64,000 nt of DNA from Ruegeria aquimaris (GTDB taxonomy: Bacteria > Pseudomonadota > Alphaproteobacteria > Rhodobacterales > Rhodobacteraceae). The translations under genes were made by a program, and so were the position numbers. The notes below the pieces were generated by a model, which did no database searches, was not told where the DNA came from, and saw only the letters and a program-made list of their open reading frames with translations. The stretch covers positions 1 to 64,000 of the forward strand of contig NZ_JAOWLB010000002.1 in the NCBI RefSeq assembly GCF_025751555.1. The letters run 5' to 3'. Positions within the stretch are counted from its first letter, which is position 1. Every line of letters begins with the position of its first letter. This document shows, in pieces, positions 9,033-17,809 of this stretch.

Positions 9033-9767
9033 ATGACCGATACCCCCCTTGCAGACGATCGCCTGATCGTCGCCCTTGACGTCCCCAACGCGCTGGACGG
9101 GCTGAACATGGCCGAACGGCTGGGCGACATGGTGACGTTCTACAAGATCGGGCTGGGCATGCTTACGGGTGGCGGGCTAGCGCTGGCCAACGAGCTGAAG
9201 CAGGAACACGGCAAGCGCATCTTCCTGGACATGAAACTCTTCGACATCGGCAACACGGTCGAGGCGGCGGTGCGCGGGCTGGCACAGTACGATCTGGATT
9301 TCCTGACCGTGCATGGCGATCCGCATGTGGTGCGCGCCGCCAAGGAAGGCGCCGGTGGCAAGGATCTTAAGATCCTCGCTGTGACCATCCTGACCTCGCT
9401 GGAGCGCACCGACCTGGATGCCGGGCTGATGCTGCCCGGTACGGTCAGCGAACTGGTGATCGAACGCGCCGCGCGTGCCTTTGCGGCAGGGGCCGACGGG
9501 ATCATCGCCAGCCCGCAGGAGGCCGCCGCCATCCGCGCCCTACCCGAGGCGTCCGGGCGGCTGATCGTGACGCCGGGGGTGCGCCCGGCGGGCGCGGATC
9601 TGGGCGACCAGAAACGGGTGGCCACGCCCGCCAACGCCATCGCCGATGGTGCCGACCACATCGTGGTCGGCCGTCCGGTGGTGCGCGCCGCCGACCCGCG
9701 CGCCGCGGTCGCAGCGATCCTGCGGGAAATGACCTCGCCGCAAGCCATCGCGCCGAACCGGGCCTGA
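9033..9767 (+). CDS. pyrF: orotidine 5'-phosphate decarboxylase
   Basis: PyrF makes UMP from OMP, the last step of de novo pyrimidine synthesis. The 244-aa product has the family hallmarks: LIVALDVPN near the start, the catalytic KLFDIGNTV block (lysine with aspartate), ..DFLTVHGDP.., ..VTILTSL.. and the phosphate-binding ..VGRPVVRAADPRAAV.. near the end. The frame opens much further upstream, but the ATG at 9033 has GAGGA about eight bases before it. It appears to be a single-gene unit. Confidence 0.95.
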   Translation: MTDTPLADDRLIVALDVPNALDGLNMAERLGDMVTFYKIGLGMLTGGGLALANELKQEHGKRIFLDMKLFDIGNTVEAAVRGLAQYDLDFLTVHGDPHVVRAAKEGAGGKDLKILAVTILTSLERTDLDAGLMLPGTVSELVIERAARAFAAGADGIIASPQEAAAIRALPEASGRLIVTPGVRPAGADLGDQKRVATPANAIADGADHIVVGRPVVRAADPRAAVAAILREMTSPQAIAPNRA

Positions 9768-9917
9768 CACCGGCGCGGCGGTGCCGACCGGGGGCAAAAA
9801 GTTCTTGAAGAGCGGCGCGGCGCAGGCATCAAGTGACCCTACGTCAGCCTGATTTCCTGCCTAACAGCCTGAAAAACAGGTCTTTCCGCGATTTCCGCGC
9901 CATTTTGCCGCTGTGCC

Positions 9918-10074
9918 CCCAAAAACACATCAAAAAGGTGAGTTTTGGGTCTTGCCGACTCGGGCCTACTCCGCCGCGGGATTTTGAGCGACCCTAATCC
10001 TCGAGACACTCCCCAACGAACCATGTCTTCCTGAGGTTCGTTACCTCCCCCCGCCCAGTGTGCGGGGGGTCTTT
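9918..10074 (+). ncRNA. candidate structured small RNA ending in a terminator
   Basis: Three consecutive stem-loops, the last with the form of an intrinsic terminator (CCCCCCGC...GCGGGGGG then TCTTTCT), suggest a rightward transcript of about 150 nt between pyrF and the convergent Nudix gene. The stretch before the last stem reads TTACCTCCCC, complementary to a Shine-Dalgarno core, a feature of many trans-acting bacterial small RNAs. I do not recognise a named family and see no clear promoter, so it may instead be the 3' end of a pyrF transcript. Confidence 0.35.
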
Positions 10075-10076
10075 CT
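10045..10076 (+). terminator. intrinsic terminator downstream of pyrF / candidate RNA
   Basis: A GC-rich stem (CCCCCCGC paired with GCGGGGGG, loop CCAGTGT) is followed on the plus strand by TCTTTCTC. No T-run follows on the minus strand, so it should stop rightward transcription before the convergent Nudix gene. Confidence 0.6.
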
Positions 10077-10101
10077 CGACAGATTGTTTTGGATCACCTG
10101 T

Positions 10102-10536
10102 TCAGACCCGCCGCCGGAATTCGGGGCTGCCAAGATATTTGTCCAGTTGTTCGGCGAAATGCGGCACCGCCTTGGGGTGGCGGACATAGTCATGCGGCGG
10201 CATCAGCCGCCATTCCTGACCCTCGTCGCCCAGAACGACCTGCGTGCCCCAGCTCGCGGGCAGATGCGCGGCAAAGAACCAGACGCGGCCACGCGGCCGG
10301 GGGTAACTGACACGCCAGATCACCTGATCAGCGGGCACCATCAGCCCGACCTCTTCGCGGGTTTCGCGCAGAGCGCAGTCGAGCGGGGTTTCATCGCCGT
10401 CGCGCCCGCCGCCGGGCAGGTCCCAATGATCAGGCCAGGGGATATCGGCCCGGTCGTCGCGGCGGATCACCAGCAGCGACGGCCCCAGGAACAGGGCCAG
10501 CTTGGCGCCGGAAAACTCCGTCTGGTCCTGTGTCAC
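10102..10536 (-). CDS. Nudix hydrolase
   Basis: This 144-aa enzyme should cleave a nucleoside diphosphate linked to another moiety, using Mg2+. The Nudix box is complete: GGRDGDETPLDCALRETREE followed by VGL. Other expected strands are present, such as LPGG just before the box. The substrate cannot be told from sequence. Translation probably starts at the GTG at 10536, with GGAGAGAAAAG directly before it. It diverges from dinB with 68 bases between them. Confidence 0.9.
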   Translation of the reverse strand: MTQDQTEFSGAKLALFLGPSLLVIRRDDRADIPWPDHWDLPGGGRDGDETPLDCALRETREEVGLMVPADQVIWRVSYPRPRGRVWFFAAHLPASWGTQVVLGDEGQEWRLMPPHDYVRHPKAVPHFAEQLDKYLGSPEFRRRV

Positions 10537-10604
10537 CTTTTCTCTCCGCTGCGAGTCGGTCTAGATAGGGGTGATATAACCCGTTCTCCGTTCGGATACA
10601 CCCG

Positions 10605-11867
10605 ATGAGCTCTGCACCCGGACTTTGCCGCGCATGCCTGGCCCGGACCGGCGAGGCCCGGCGCTGTCCGACCTGTGGCAGCCCACGGGTGCTGCGCCAC
10701 CCCGAACTGGACACGCTGACCATCGCGCATATGGATTGCGATGCCTTTTATGCCAGCGTGGAAAAGCGTGACAATCCGGACCTGGCCGACAAGCCGGTGA
10801 TCATCGGCGGCGGCAGGCGCGGCGTGGTCTCGACCGCGTGTTATGTGGCGCGCATTCGCGGCGTGCGCTCGGCCATGCCGATGTTTCAGGCGCTGAAGCT
10901 CTGCCCCGATGCGGTGGTGATCAAGCCGCGCATGTCGGTCTATGCCGAGGTGTCGAAACAGATCCGCGCGATGATGGACGAGCTGACCCCGGTGGTGGAG
11001 CCGCTGTCGCTGGACGAGGCGTTCATGGACCTGTCCGGCACAGAGCGGCTGCATGGGCATCCACCCGCGGTGATGCTGGCGCGGCTGGTCAAGCGGATGA
11101 AGGACGAGCTGGGCGTGACCGGCTCGATCGGGCTCAGCCACAACAAGTTTCTGGCCAAGGTGGCCTCGGACCTGGACAAGCCGCGCGGGTTTTCGGTGAT
11201 CGGGCGGGCCGAGACGGCGGAATTCCTGCGCGACAAGCCGGTGCGGCTGATCTGGGGCATCGGACCGGCGGCGCAAGAGAGCCTGGAGCGCGCGGGCATT
11301 CGCAGCTTTACCGACCTGTTGCGCTGGGATCAGGAGGCGCTGGTTGCCCGGTTCGGGGCCATGGGCCAGCGGCTGTGGCATCTGGCGCGCGGCGAGGATC
11401 ACCGGCGGGTTTCGGCGCATGATCCGATCAAGTCGATCAGCAACGAGACCACGTTTTTCGAGGACACAGCCAGTATAGACGTGCTGGACGGCCATATCTG
11501 GCGGATGGCGGAAAAGGTGGCCGACCGGGCAAAGGCGCGCGGGCTGGCGGGGCGGGTGGTGACGCTGAAGCTGAAACGCGCCAATCACCGTATCCTGTCG
11601 CGGCAACAGGCGCTGCGCGACCCGACCCAGATGGCCGATCGGATCTATCGCACCGCGCGCGCGCTGTTCGACCAGCTGGGGGATCAGGGGCCCTATCGCC
11701 TGCTGGGCTGCGGGCTCTCGCATCTGTGCCCCGAGGCCGAGGCGGATGTGTCGGGCGACCTGCTCGACCCGCAGGCGGCGCAGCGGGCGCGCGCCGAGCG
11801 CGCCACCGACGAGATCCGCCGACGGTTCGGGTCGGACGCGATCATCAAGGGGCGCGGGATGCGCTGA
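10605..11867 (+). CDS. dinB: DNA polymerase IV (Y-family translesion polymerase) with N-terminal zinc-ribbon-like extension
   Basis: DinB copies past damaged bases at the cost of fidelity. In this 420-aa protein the catalytic palm starts with HMDCDAFYASVE (first metal Asp at residue 44) and contains LSLDEAFMDL with the second acidic pair. The ..SIGLSHNKFLAKVASDLDKP.. motif and the little-finger domain follow. Before residue 40 there is an added segment with C8, C11, C21 and C24 in two CxxC pairs, a likely zinc knuckle seen in many alphaproteobacterial DinB proteins. There is no obvious LexA box in the 68-base promoter region. Confidence 0.93.
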   Translation: MSSAPGLCRACLARTGEARRCPTCGSPRVLRHPELDTLTIAHMDCDAFYASVEKRDNPDLADKPVIIGGGRRGVVSTACYVARIRGVRSAMPMFQALKLCPDAVVIKPRMSVYAEVSKQIRAMMDELTPVVEPLSLDEAFMDLSGTERLHGHPPAVMLARLVKRMKDELGVTGSIGLSHNKFLAKVASDLDKPRGFSVIGRAETAEFLRDKPVRLIWGIGPAAQESLERAGIRSFTDLLRWDQEALVARFGAMGQRLWHLARGEDHRRVSAHDPIKSISNETTFFEDTASIDVLDGHIWRMAEKVADRAKARGLAGRVVTLKLKRANHRILSRQQALRDPTQMADRIYRTARALFDQLGDQGPYRLLGCGLSHLCPEAEADVSGDLLDPQAAQRARAERATDEIRRRFGSDAIIKGRGMR

Positions 11868-11882
11868 ACCCGGTGCCGGGGG

Positions 11883-13505
11883 TCAGCGCAGGATCATGTC
11901 CAGCGGCCATTGCATGTCATGCCTGAGCAGGATCGACTTTTCCGCGCCCGGCGCCAGGTCGAACCGCCATTCCAGCAGGCCCTGCTTGTCCTCGGGGTTT
12001 TCGATGTCGGGGCGCGGGGTGGCGGAATGGGTGATCACCAGATCCTCTTGCATCGAGACCGGGACAAGATCGAGCAACCGGACGGGCCAGTTCCGGGCGC
12101 CGAGGTTTTCGATTGTGATCCGCACCTCTTCGCGACTGGTATTGGTGCGGTTGATGATGCCGCTGTCGCCTTCGTTCTTGTCCAGACGGACGCGATCCAG
12201 CCGCAGATCCTCGACCGGACCAAAGGCCAGCGTCGCCTCGGCACCGGCGGGGATCTGGTCTGTGTTTCCGCGCCCGATGAGGGTGTTGTCGAGCGAAAAG
12301 CTGTTCTCGTAACTCTCGAAAATCGGCTCGGGCGAGGTATTGGTGAACGTCGCCATCAGAAAGGCCGTTTCGTCGTGGAGCGGCACGGCACGGGCAAAGA
12401 TCTCGGCCTCGAACCCCAGGGTATCGAGCGCCAGGCGCACCTGGTCGACATCGTTGGCCACGGTGACCGGGTTCGGGAAGGCATAGCTGGCCTCAACGTC
12501 GTTAAAGCTGGCATAGGCGCCTGCGGCCTCGTCGAAAATCACCGGCGCCTCGGCCAACGGTTCGGACAGGCTTTCTGTTCGTGATAGCAATTTCGGGGCG
12601 GGCTGCGGCGGGGCCGGTTTCTCGATCCGCAGCCAAAGCGGCGACAGATCGCGGGGGGCGATGGTGTCGCTGATCCGCAGGGTGGACAACGTCAGCATCA
12701 CATCGCGCCAATCCTCGCCGCTGTATTGTGCAACCTCGGCGCCGCGCTTGATCGACAACTGTGCCGGTTCGCTCTGCGCCAGCGAGAATTCATAGGTGGG
12801 GCGCCAATCTGCCTCGACAAAATATGACAGCTCGATCCGCGCGGTGGCGGCGGTGTCGGTGTTGAGGGCGGCGACGACCTGCACCCGATCCTTACCCGCG
12901 GTGAGCAGGGCGGCAAGCGCCTGTTCGGCGTCTCGAAGGGCCGCTTCCAGATCCTCGCGTGCGTCGGCCATGCCGCGCAATTCCTGCCGGGCGGCCAGCA
13001 TGTCGCGGCGGGCTTGCAGCACCCGGGTGCCGACAACCGAGACCAGATCGTCCAGCGCCGTGGCATCCGCCGACAGCGCATCCCCCCCGCCCAACCGTTC
13101 GAGAAAGGCGATCTGGGCGGCGGCGGCGTCAGAACGGCTGGTGATGGCCGCCTCGGCATCGGCGTGCCCGTCCAGCGCCGCCCGCGCATCCTTGACCGCA
13201 GCGCGCGCCGCCTCGATCGCGGGAGAGTCGGTGCCGGCCAGCGGGTCGAGGGCGCTGTCGCGCAGCGAGACCGCGCCCAGAACCGCGCCTGTGACCGCGA
13301 TGCGCGGGGTCTGATGGGCGGCGCCCGGCGGCAGGTCGGGCAGAACGATCTGATGCGTGCCAGCGGGCAGATCCAGCGACAGGTGGCGCGTGACCCGGGC
13401 AACCCCGGGATAGACGGTGACCGCCTGCGGGCTGCCACGCAGAACAAACGTGTCGGCCAGCGCGGGAGAGGTCAGGCAGAACGCAAGAACAAGGGCGGCG
13501 CGCAT
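11883..13505 (-). CDS. mucoidy inhibitor MuiA-like protein (DUF4139/DUF4140)
   Basis: This 540-aa exported protein has a signal peptide (MRAALVLAFCLTSPALA). An N-terminal DUF4140-type domain follows (..VTVYPGVARVTRH..), then a coiled-coil middle rich in A, D, R and E (about residues 95-220). The C-terminal DUF4139 beta domain contains ..ELSYFVEADWRPTYEF.. and ends ..LRHDMQWPLDM... Family members occur in bacteria and eukaryotes without a defined activity. The start at 13505 is chosen for its signal peptide and AAGGAA upstream; the frame continues into the neighbouring gene's antisense. It converges on dinB with 15 bases between stops. Confidence 0.82.
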   Translation of the reverse strand: MRAALVLAFCLTSPALADTFVLRGSPQAVTVYPGVARVTRHLSLDLPAGTHQIVLPDLPPGAAHQTPRIAVTGAVLGAVSLRDSALDPLAGTDSPAIEAARAAVKDARAALDGHADAEAAITSRSDAAAAQIAFLERLGGGDALSADATALDDLVSVVGTRVLQARRDMLAARQELRGMADAREDLEAALRDAEQALAALLTAGKDRVQVVAALNTDTAATARIELSYFVEADWRPTYEFSLAQSEPAQLSIKRGAEVAQYSGEDWRDVMLTLSTLRISDTIAPRDLSPLWLRIEKPAPPQPAPKLLSRTESLSEPLAEAPVIFDEAAGAYASFNDVEASYAFPNPVTVANDVDQVRLALDTLGFEAEIFARAVPLHDETAFLMATFTNTSPEPIFESYENSFSLDNTLIGRGNTDQIPAGAEATLAFGPVEDLRLDRVRLDKNEGDSGIINRTNTSREEVRITIENLGARNWPVRLLDLVPVSMQEDLVITHSATPRPDIENPEDKQGLLEWRFDLAPGAEKSILLRHDMQWPLDMILR

Positions 13506-13566
13506 CGAGAAGGTTCCTTCAAACGGGTAGCGGGCCGAGTTTTGCACGCGGGGCGGGGTATAGGAA

Positions 13567-13585
13567 CCGCTTTCCTTGAAAGCGG
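13567..13585. terminator. hairpin between amidohydrolase and MuiA-like genes
   Basis: CCGCTTTC-CTT-GAAAGCGG is a perfect 8-bp stem with a 3-base loop, lying between the N-formylglutamate amidohydrolase stop (13618) and the next leftward start (13505). The minus strand continues TTCCTATA, a weak U-tract, so it could be a terminator or attenuating hairpin. Confidence 0.4.
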
Positions 13586-13617
13586 CCCCGTCGGCCTGGT
13601 GCGGCGGGTGGCCGCCC

Positions 13618-14478
13618 CTACTCGGCCGCCAGTGGCATGCGCTCCGGCCCGATGGCCGCGATATCGGCGACCACGCCGCGCAAGAGCGCGCGCATCGCGT
13701 CGAAATTGGCGTTCGGGCTGATCGTCGCCTCGTCCATATAGAGGGCGCGGTCGATCTCGATCTGGATCGCGTGCTGGCGGCGCGAGGGGCGGCCATAGGC
13801 CTGGGTCACATAGGCGCCTGCAAAGGGCGAATTGCGCACCACGTGCAACCCGGCTGTGGCAAAGGCGGCCTCGACCCGGTCGACCACCTCGGACGAGGCC
13901 GAGGCGCCGAACCGGTCACCCAGGACCACTTCGGGTCGCTTGGAATGGGAGCGGCTGGTGCCATCCAGCGCCTCGCGCGGCATCGAATGGCAGTCGATCA
14001 GAATCGCCTGACCAAACCGCGCATGCGATTCGTCCAGAAGCCGCTGAAGCCGGTTGTGATAGGGGCGCCAGACCTGGTTGACGCGCGCGGTCGCCTCGGC
14101 CAGGGGCAGCTTGCCGCGATAAATCGCCCGACCTCCGGCCACGACGCGGGGAATCACCCCCAGGCCCGAGGCGACGCGCGGGTTGTGACCGCCCTTGCGC
14201 ACGCCCTCGATCAGGGCCGGGTCAAGCTCGTCGGCGCTGCGGTTGAGGTCGAGATAGGCGCGGGGCGCGACGGCGGTAAGAAACGGCGCGCCGAAATCGG
14301 GGGCGGCGTCGAACAGCGTGTTTACAAAGGCGTCCTCGGAGGAGCGAATCGAATGATTGTCCAGTATGGTCTGGGTCAGGAAGGTCGGCGGGTAGTGCGA
14401 GCCGCTATGCGGCGAGGCAAATACCACGCAGGAGGTGCGGTTTCCCGGCAGGGACAGATTGTAGGCGGCTTGGACCAT
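13618..14478 (-). CDS. N-formylglutamate amidohydrolase family protein
   Basis: This 286-aa metal-dependent amidohydrolase belongs to the family that includes HutG (N-formylglutamate to glutamate plus formate, last step of one histidine-degradation route). Motifs include FASPHSGSHYPP near the start, ..APRAYLDLNRSADELDP.., and ..ILIDCHSMPR.., whose histidine and aspartate are expected metal ligands. No hut genes flank it, so the physiological substrate may differ; several stand-alone homologues exist in roseobacters. Confidence 0.85.
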   Translation of the reverse strand: MVQAAYNLSLPGNRTSCVVFASPHSGSHYPPTFLTQTILDNHSIRSSEDAFVNTLFDAAPDFGAPFLTAVAPRAYLDLNRSADELDPALIEGVRKGGHNPRVASGLGVIPRVVAGGRAIYRGKLPLAEATARVNQVWRPYHNRLQRLLDESHARFGQAILIDCHSMPREALDGTSRSHSKRPEVVLGDRFGASASSEVVDRVEAAFATAGLHVVRNSPFAGAYVTQAYGRPSRRQHAIQIEIDRALYMDEATISPNANFDAMRALLRGVVADIAAIGPERMPLAAE

Positions 14479-14533
14479 GGACGCTCCTTGTTGAACAAAA
14501 TCATAGACCGGAAAATAGTTCGGTCAAAAGCCC

Positions 14534-14562
14534 TTGATCCCCCCGCCGACTCCTTTTATAGA
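14534..14562 (+). promoter_or_regulatory. promoter of the tRNA-Val transcript
   Basis: TTGATC (14534-14539) and TATAGA (14557-14562) are separated by exactly 17 bases, a near-consensus housekeeping promoter. Transcription would start near 14570, about 60 bases before the tRNA, and could continue into rpmJ, whose terminator is at 14935. Confidence 0.7.
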
Positions 14563-14628
14563 CCCCGCTTACCGGCGCGGGCTACCGCGCCCCATTACGT
14601 TCTGGGGCAGGCGCGCGACGGCAATCAT

Positions 14629-14703
<75 letters not shown>

Positions 14704-14780
14704 TGATTTCATGCCTCTGTTCGCACAGGGGACCCGCGTAACCCAGGCGCTGGCCCGCGCCGCAGGAATTGGAGACGACC

Positions 14781-14906
14781 ATGAAGGTCAGGAACTCGCT
14801 CCGCTCGCTCAAGTCCCGCCACCGGGACTGCCGCGTCGTGCGTCGCAAAGGCCGCGTCTATGTGATCAACAAGACGCAGCGCAAGTTCAAAGCCCGCCAG
14901 GGCTGA
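14781..14906 (+). CDS. rpmJ: 50S ribosomal protein L36 (cysteine-free paralogue type)
   Basis: This 41-codon gene encodes a very basic protein beginning [14 protein letters not shown] and ending KFKARQG, the L36 pattern. The C-C-C-H zinc ligands of the classical form are lost (only one cysteine remains), so it is the zinc-independent (YkgO-like) type usual in alphaproteobacteria. GGAGACGACC precedes the ATG. It lies 77 bases after tRNA-Val and is followed by a strong terminator, so both may share one transcript. Confidence 0.95.
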   Translation: MKVRNSLRSLKSRHRDCRVVRRKGRVYVINKTQRKFKARQG

Positions 14907-14934
14907 ACTGTCGCAAGACATTCGAGCTTCAATC

Positions 14935-14967
14935 AAAACCGCGCCTTTGGGCGCGGTTTTGTTGTTT
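14935..14967 (+). terminator. intrinsic terminator of rpmJ
   Basis: AAAACCGCGC (14935-14944), a 6-base loop and GCGCGGTTTT (14951-14960) form a perfect 10-bp stem, followed by GTTGTTT. It is 28 bases after the rpmJ stop. Confidence 0.88.
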
Positions 14968-15040
14968 CGGGGCGGCGATTTCCTGGTTCCCGCACCGGGC
15001 CGGGGCGCGTTAGGCTTCTCTTGTGCAGAGGGAGGCCGCC

Positions 15041-16648
15041 ATGTCCGACAAGCCCAACATCATTCTCATTCTCGCCGACGACCTGGGGTTTGCCGATCTG
15101 GGCTGTACCGGCTCCGAGATCCGCACGCCCAATATCGACGGGCTGGCGCGTGACGGGGCGCTGCTGACGGCGATGTACAATTGCGCGCGCTGCTGCCCGA
15201 CACGGGCGTCGCTGTTGACCGGGCTTTACCCGCATAATGCCGGGATCGGCCATATGGGGGCCGATCTGGGCACGCCCGCCTATCGCGGCTTTCTGCGCAA
15301 CGACTGCGCCACCATCGCCGAGCACCTGCGGGCGGCGGGCTATCGCACCTGCATGTCGGGCAAGTGGCATGTCGGCGGGGATTTCATGGCGCGCGAGGTG
15401 GACAGCTGGCGGGTGGGCGATGTCGACCACCCCACCCCGCGCCAGCGCGGGTTCGACCGGTTCTATGGCATCGTCGACGGCGTCACGCATTTCTTCTCGC
15501 CGCATTACATGCTGGAGGACGATACCCGCGTCGAAACCTGGCCGGACGATTTCTATTTCACCGACGCGATCACCGACAAGGCCATCGGCATGGTCGAGGA
15601 GGCGGTGGAGATGCAGCAACCCTTTTTCCTCTACCTCGCCCATACCGCGCCGCATTGGCCGCTGCATGCCCATCCGCAAGATATCGCGCGCTATGACGGG
15701 GTCTATGGGCGCGGCTGGGACGCGCTGCGCGGCAGCCGCCACGAGACGATGAACGCGATGGGCCTGTTTCAGACCAACTGGCAGATCAGCCCGCGCGACG
15801 AGGATGTCTGCCCCTGGGAGGCCGCACCGCACAAGGATTGGGAAGCGCGCAAGATGGCCACCTATGCCGCCATGGTGGACCGGATGGACCAGTCCATCGG
15901 CACGCTTCTGGCGGCGCTGAAACGGCTGGGACAGTTCGACAACACGCTCATCCTGTTTCTCAGCGACAATGGCGGATGCGCCGAGTTCATGGCCGAGGAC
16001 GGCTGGGCCAAGTTCTTTCCCGACACCACCCATGACGGGCGGCATATCGAGATGGGCAACCGGCCCGAGATCATGCCCGGCAGCGCTCTGACCTATCAGA
16101 GCTATGACAAGCCCTGGGCCAATGTGTCGAACGCGCCTTTCCGCAAGTTCAAGCATTACGTGCACGAGGGCGGCATCTCGACCCCGCTGATCGCCCATTG
16201 GCCCGGCAGGATCGCGGCGCCTGTGCCGCTGCACGCCGCCTGTCATGTGGTCGATATCCTGCCGACGATCCTGGAAGTCGCGGGCGCGCAACCTGTTGCG
16301 GAGCTGGGCGGGCATGGAATGCAGCCGCTGCAAGGCGAGAGCCTGCTGGGCCTGCTGCGCGGCAAGGACTGGGAGCGCGAACAGCCGATCTTTTTCGAGC
16401 ACGAGGGCAACAGCGCCATTCGGCTGGGCCAGTTCAAGCTGGTGCGGCTGCACGGGCAGGACTGGGAGCTGTACGATATGGAAGCGGACCGGACCGAGCT
16501 GCACGACCTGATCCGGGGCGAGGCCAGCCGGGCAACGGCGCTGGTGGCCCAGTATCAGGACTGGGCTGACAAGACCGGCGTGCTGGACTGGACCATCGCC
16601 CTGCCCCGGCTGCTTGCCGCCTGGCAGATGGACAATGCCGAAGGATGA
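15041..16648 (+). CDS. arylsulfatase-family sulfatase
   Basis: This 535-aa sulfatase hydrolyses a sulfate ester; the natural substrate is not evident. It has the metal-binding NIILILADDLG near the N-terminus. The sulfatase signature C51-C52-P53-T54-R55 followed by ASLLTG carries the C-x-P-x-R core whose first cysteine becomes formylglycine. Further conserved parts are GKWHVGG and LSDNGG. No signal peptide is seen, so it is probably cytoplasmic. GAGGGAGG precedes the ATG at 15041. The required formylglycine-generating enzyme is not in the window. Marine bacteria use such enzymes to obtain sulfate or carbon from algal sulfate esters. Confidence 0.9.
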   Translation: MSDKPNIILILADDLGFADLGCTGSEIRTPNIDGLARDGALLTAMYNCARCCPTRASLLTGLYPHNAGIGHMGADLGTPAYRGFLRNDCATIAEHLRAAGYRTCMSGKWHVGGDFMAREVDSWRVGDVDHPTPRQRGFDRFYGIVDGVTHFFSPHYMLEDDTRVETWPDDFYFTDAITDKAIGMVEEAVEMQQPFFLYLAHTAPHWPLHAHPQDIARYDGVYGRGWDALRGSRHETMNAMGLFQTNWQISPRDEDVCPWEAAPHKDWEARKMATYAAMVDRMDQSIGTLLAALKRLGQFDNTLILFLSDNGGCAEFMAEDGWAKFFPDTTHDGRHIEMGNRPEIMPGSALTYQSYDKPWANVSNAPFRKFKHYVHEGGISTPLIAHWPGRIAAPVPLHAACHVVDILPTILEVAGAQPVAELGGHGMQPLQGESLLGLLRGKDWEREQPIFFEHEGNSAIRLGQFKLVRLHGQDWELYDMEADRTELHDLIRGEASRATALVAQYQDWADKTGVLDWTIALPRLLAAWQMDNAEG

Positions 16649-16713
16649 CTGCGGCAGAATTACCCGACTGAAATAATCGGTTTTAACTTGCATCACCGTG
16701 AGTTTCAGGTAAT

Positions 16714-16728
16714 TGACTAAATCAGTCA
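16714..16728. promoter_or_regulatory. Iron-Rhodo-box-like palindrome upstream of the iron-binding protein gene
   Basis: TGACT-AAATC-AGTCA, a 5-bp inverted repeat with 5-bp spacer, sits 30 bases before the start codon of the ferric-iron binding protein. It resembles the Iron-Rhodo-box described for iron-responsive genes of Rhodobacterales, bound in Rhodobacter by IscR. A similar element lies before the cognate permease gene at 20540-20554. Confidence 0.65.
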
Positions 16729-16757
16729 GATAACCGGAATCGCGAGAGACCCCTGCC

Positions 16758-17765
16758 ATGATGAAGACCACCACCGCAATCGCCGCCGCCCTGATCGCCA
16801 CATCGGCTGTCGCAGAGGGCGAGTTGAACGTCTATTCGTCGCGCCATTACGACACCGACGAGCGGCTCTATTCGGATTTCGAGGCGGCCACCGGCATCCG
16901 CATCAACCGGATCGAGGGCAAGGCCGACGAGCTGGTCGCCCGGATGCAGGCCGAGGGCGCGAACTCGCCCGCCGATATCCTGATCACCGTCGACACCTCG
17001 CGCCTGTCGCGCGCCAAGGAGGCGGGCATTCTGCAAGCCATCGACAGCCCGATCCTGGAAGAGCGTATTCCCGCCAACCTGCAAGACGCCGACAACCAGT
17101 GGTTCGGTTTTTCCCAGCGCGGGCGGATCATCTTTTTCGACAAGGCCGACGTGAGCGAGCCGCCGATGACCTATGCCGACCTGGCCGACCCGAAATACAA
17201 GGGGCAGGTCTGTATCCGCTCGTCGACCAACGAGTATAACCAGACCCTGCTGGCCGCCATCGTCACCCACGAGGGGCGCGACGCGGCCAAGGCCTGGGCC
17301 GAGGGCGTGGTTGCCAACATGGCGCGCGATCCGCAGGGCGGCGATACCGACCAGCTGCGCGGCATCGTGTCGGGCGAGTGCGAGATCGCGGTGTCGAACA
17401 CCTATTACTTTGCCCGTGCGATCCGAACCGATGTCAAGGGCCTGTCCGACAGCCGCGACATGATCGGCTGGGTGTTCCCCGACCAGGACGGCAACGGCGC
17501 GCATATGAACCTGTCGGGCGCCGGTGTGGCCGCCCATGCGCCCAACCGCGACAATGCCATCAAGTTCCTCGAATACCTCGCCAGCGATCAGGCGCAGGTC
17601 TATTTCTCGAACGGCAATGACGAGTTCCCGGCGGTTGAGGGTGTTGCCCTGGCCGAGAACGTGGCGGCGCTGGGCGCGTTCAAGGCGGATGCGGTCAACC
17701 TGTCGGATGTGGCGGCCAATATCCCCGAGGCGCAGAAGATATTCAACGAGGTCGGCTGGAAGTAA
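16758..17765 (+). CDS. Fe(3+) ABC transporter periplasmic binding protein
   Basis: This 335-aa FbpA/FutA-family protein captures ferric iron in the periplasm. It has a signal peptide (residues 1-19, ending AVAE) and starts its mature part ELNVYSSRHYDTDERL, typical of the family. The iron-binding tyrosine pair is visible in VSNTYYFAR. The start has MMK; either methionine is possible. It is followed by one copy of the intergenic repeat (17810-17839) acting as a likely terminator. The permease is encoded nearby on the other strand (18834-20501), but no ATPase partner is present in the window. Confidence 0.9.
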   Translation: MMKTTTAIAAALIATSAVAEGELNVYSSRHYDTDERLYSDFEAATGIRINRIEGKADELVARMQAEGANSPADILITVDTSRLSRAKEAGILQAIDSPILEERIPANLQDADNQWFGFSQRGRIIFFDKADVSEPPMTYADLADPKYKGQVCIRSSTNEYNQTLLAAIVTHEGRDAAKAWAEGVVANMARDPQGGDTDQLRGIVSGECEIAVSNTYYFARAIRTDVKGLSDSRDMIGWVFPDQDGNGAHMNLSGAGVAAHAPNRDNAIKFLEYLASDQAQVYFSNGNDEFPAVEGVALAENVAALGAFKADAVNLSDVAANIPEAQKIFNEVGWK

Positions 17766-17809
17766 GCCACCCGGCGGAGGGGGCTCCGCCCCCGTCGCGC
17801 GGGGCGCGA

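Larger units (their letters stand above)
9768..10101. other. 334-base intergenic region with stacked inverted repeats
   Basis: No convincing protein gene is seen. A 61-codon minus-strand frame at 9839-10024 has no ribosome binding site and an arginine-rich random-looking product. The region is less GC-rich than its flanks and contains three inverted repeats: CCCAAAA/TTTTGGG (9918-9924, 9943-9949), AACGAACC/GGTTCGTT (10015-10022, 10035-10042), and a GC-rich hairpin with a T-rich tail (10045-10074). See the candidate RNA entry. Confidence 0.5.

Noticed and set aside
9839-10024. A 61-codon minus-strand frame in the pyrF-Nudix gap
   Set aside because: No ribosome binding site, arginine-rich product, and the region is better explained by inverted repeats.
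10533-11723. A 396-codon minus-strand open frame antisense to dinB
   Set aside because: Shadow of the dinB codon bias; low-complexity product rich in R, P and H. dinB itself has clear catalytic motifs.
13506-13796. N-terminal extension of the MuiA-like gene into the neighbouring amidohydrolase
   Set aside because: The added residues are antisense-like and would hide the signal peptide; the ATG at 13505 has a ribosome binding site and begins a classical signal sequence.
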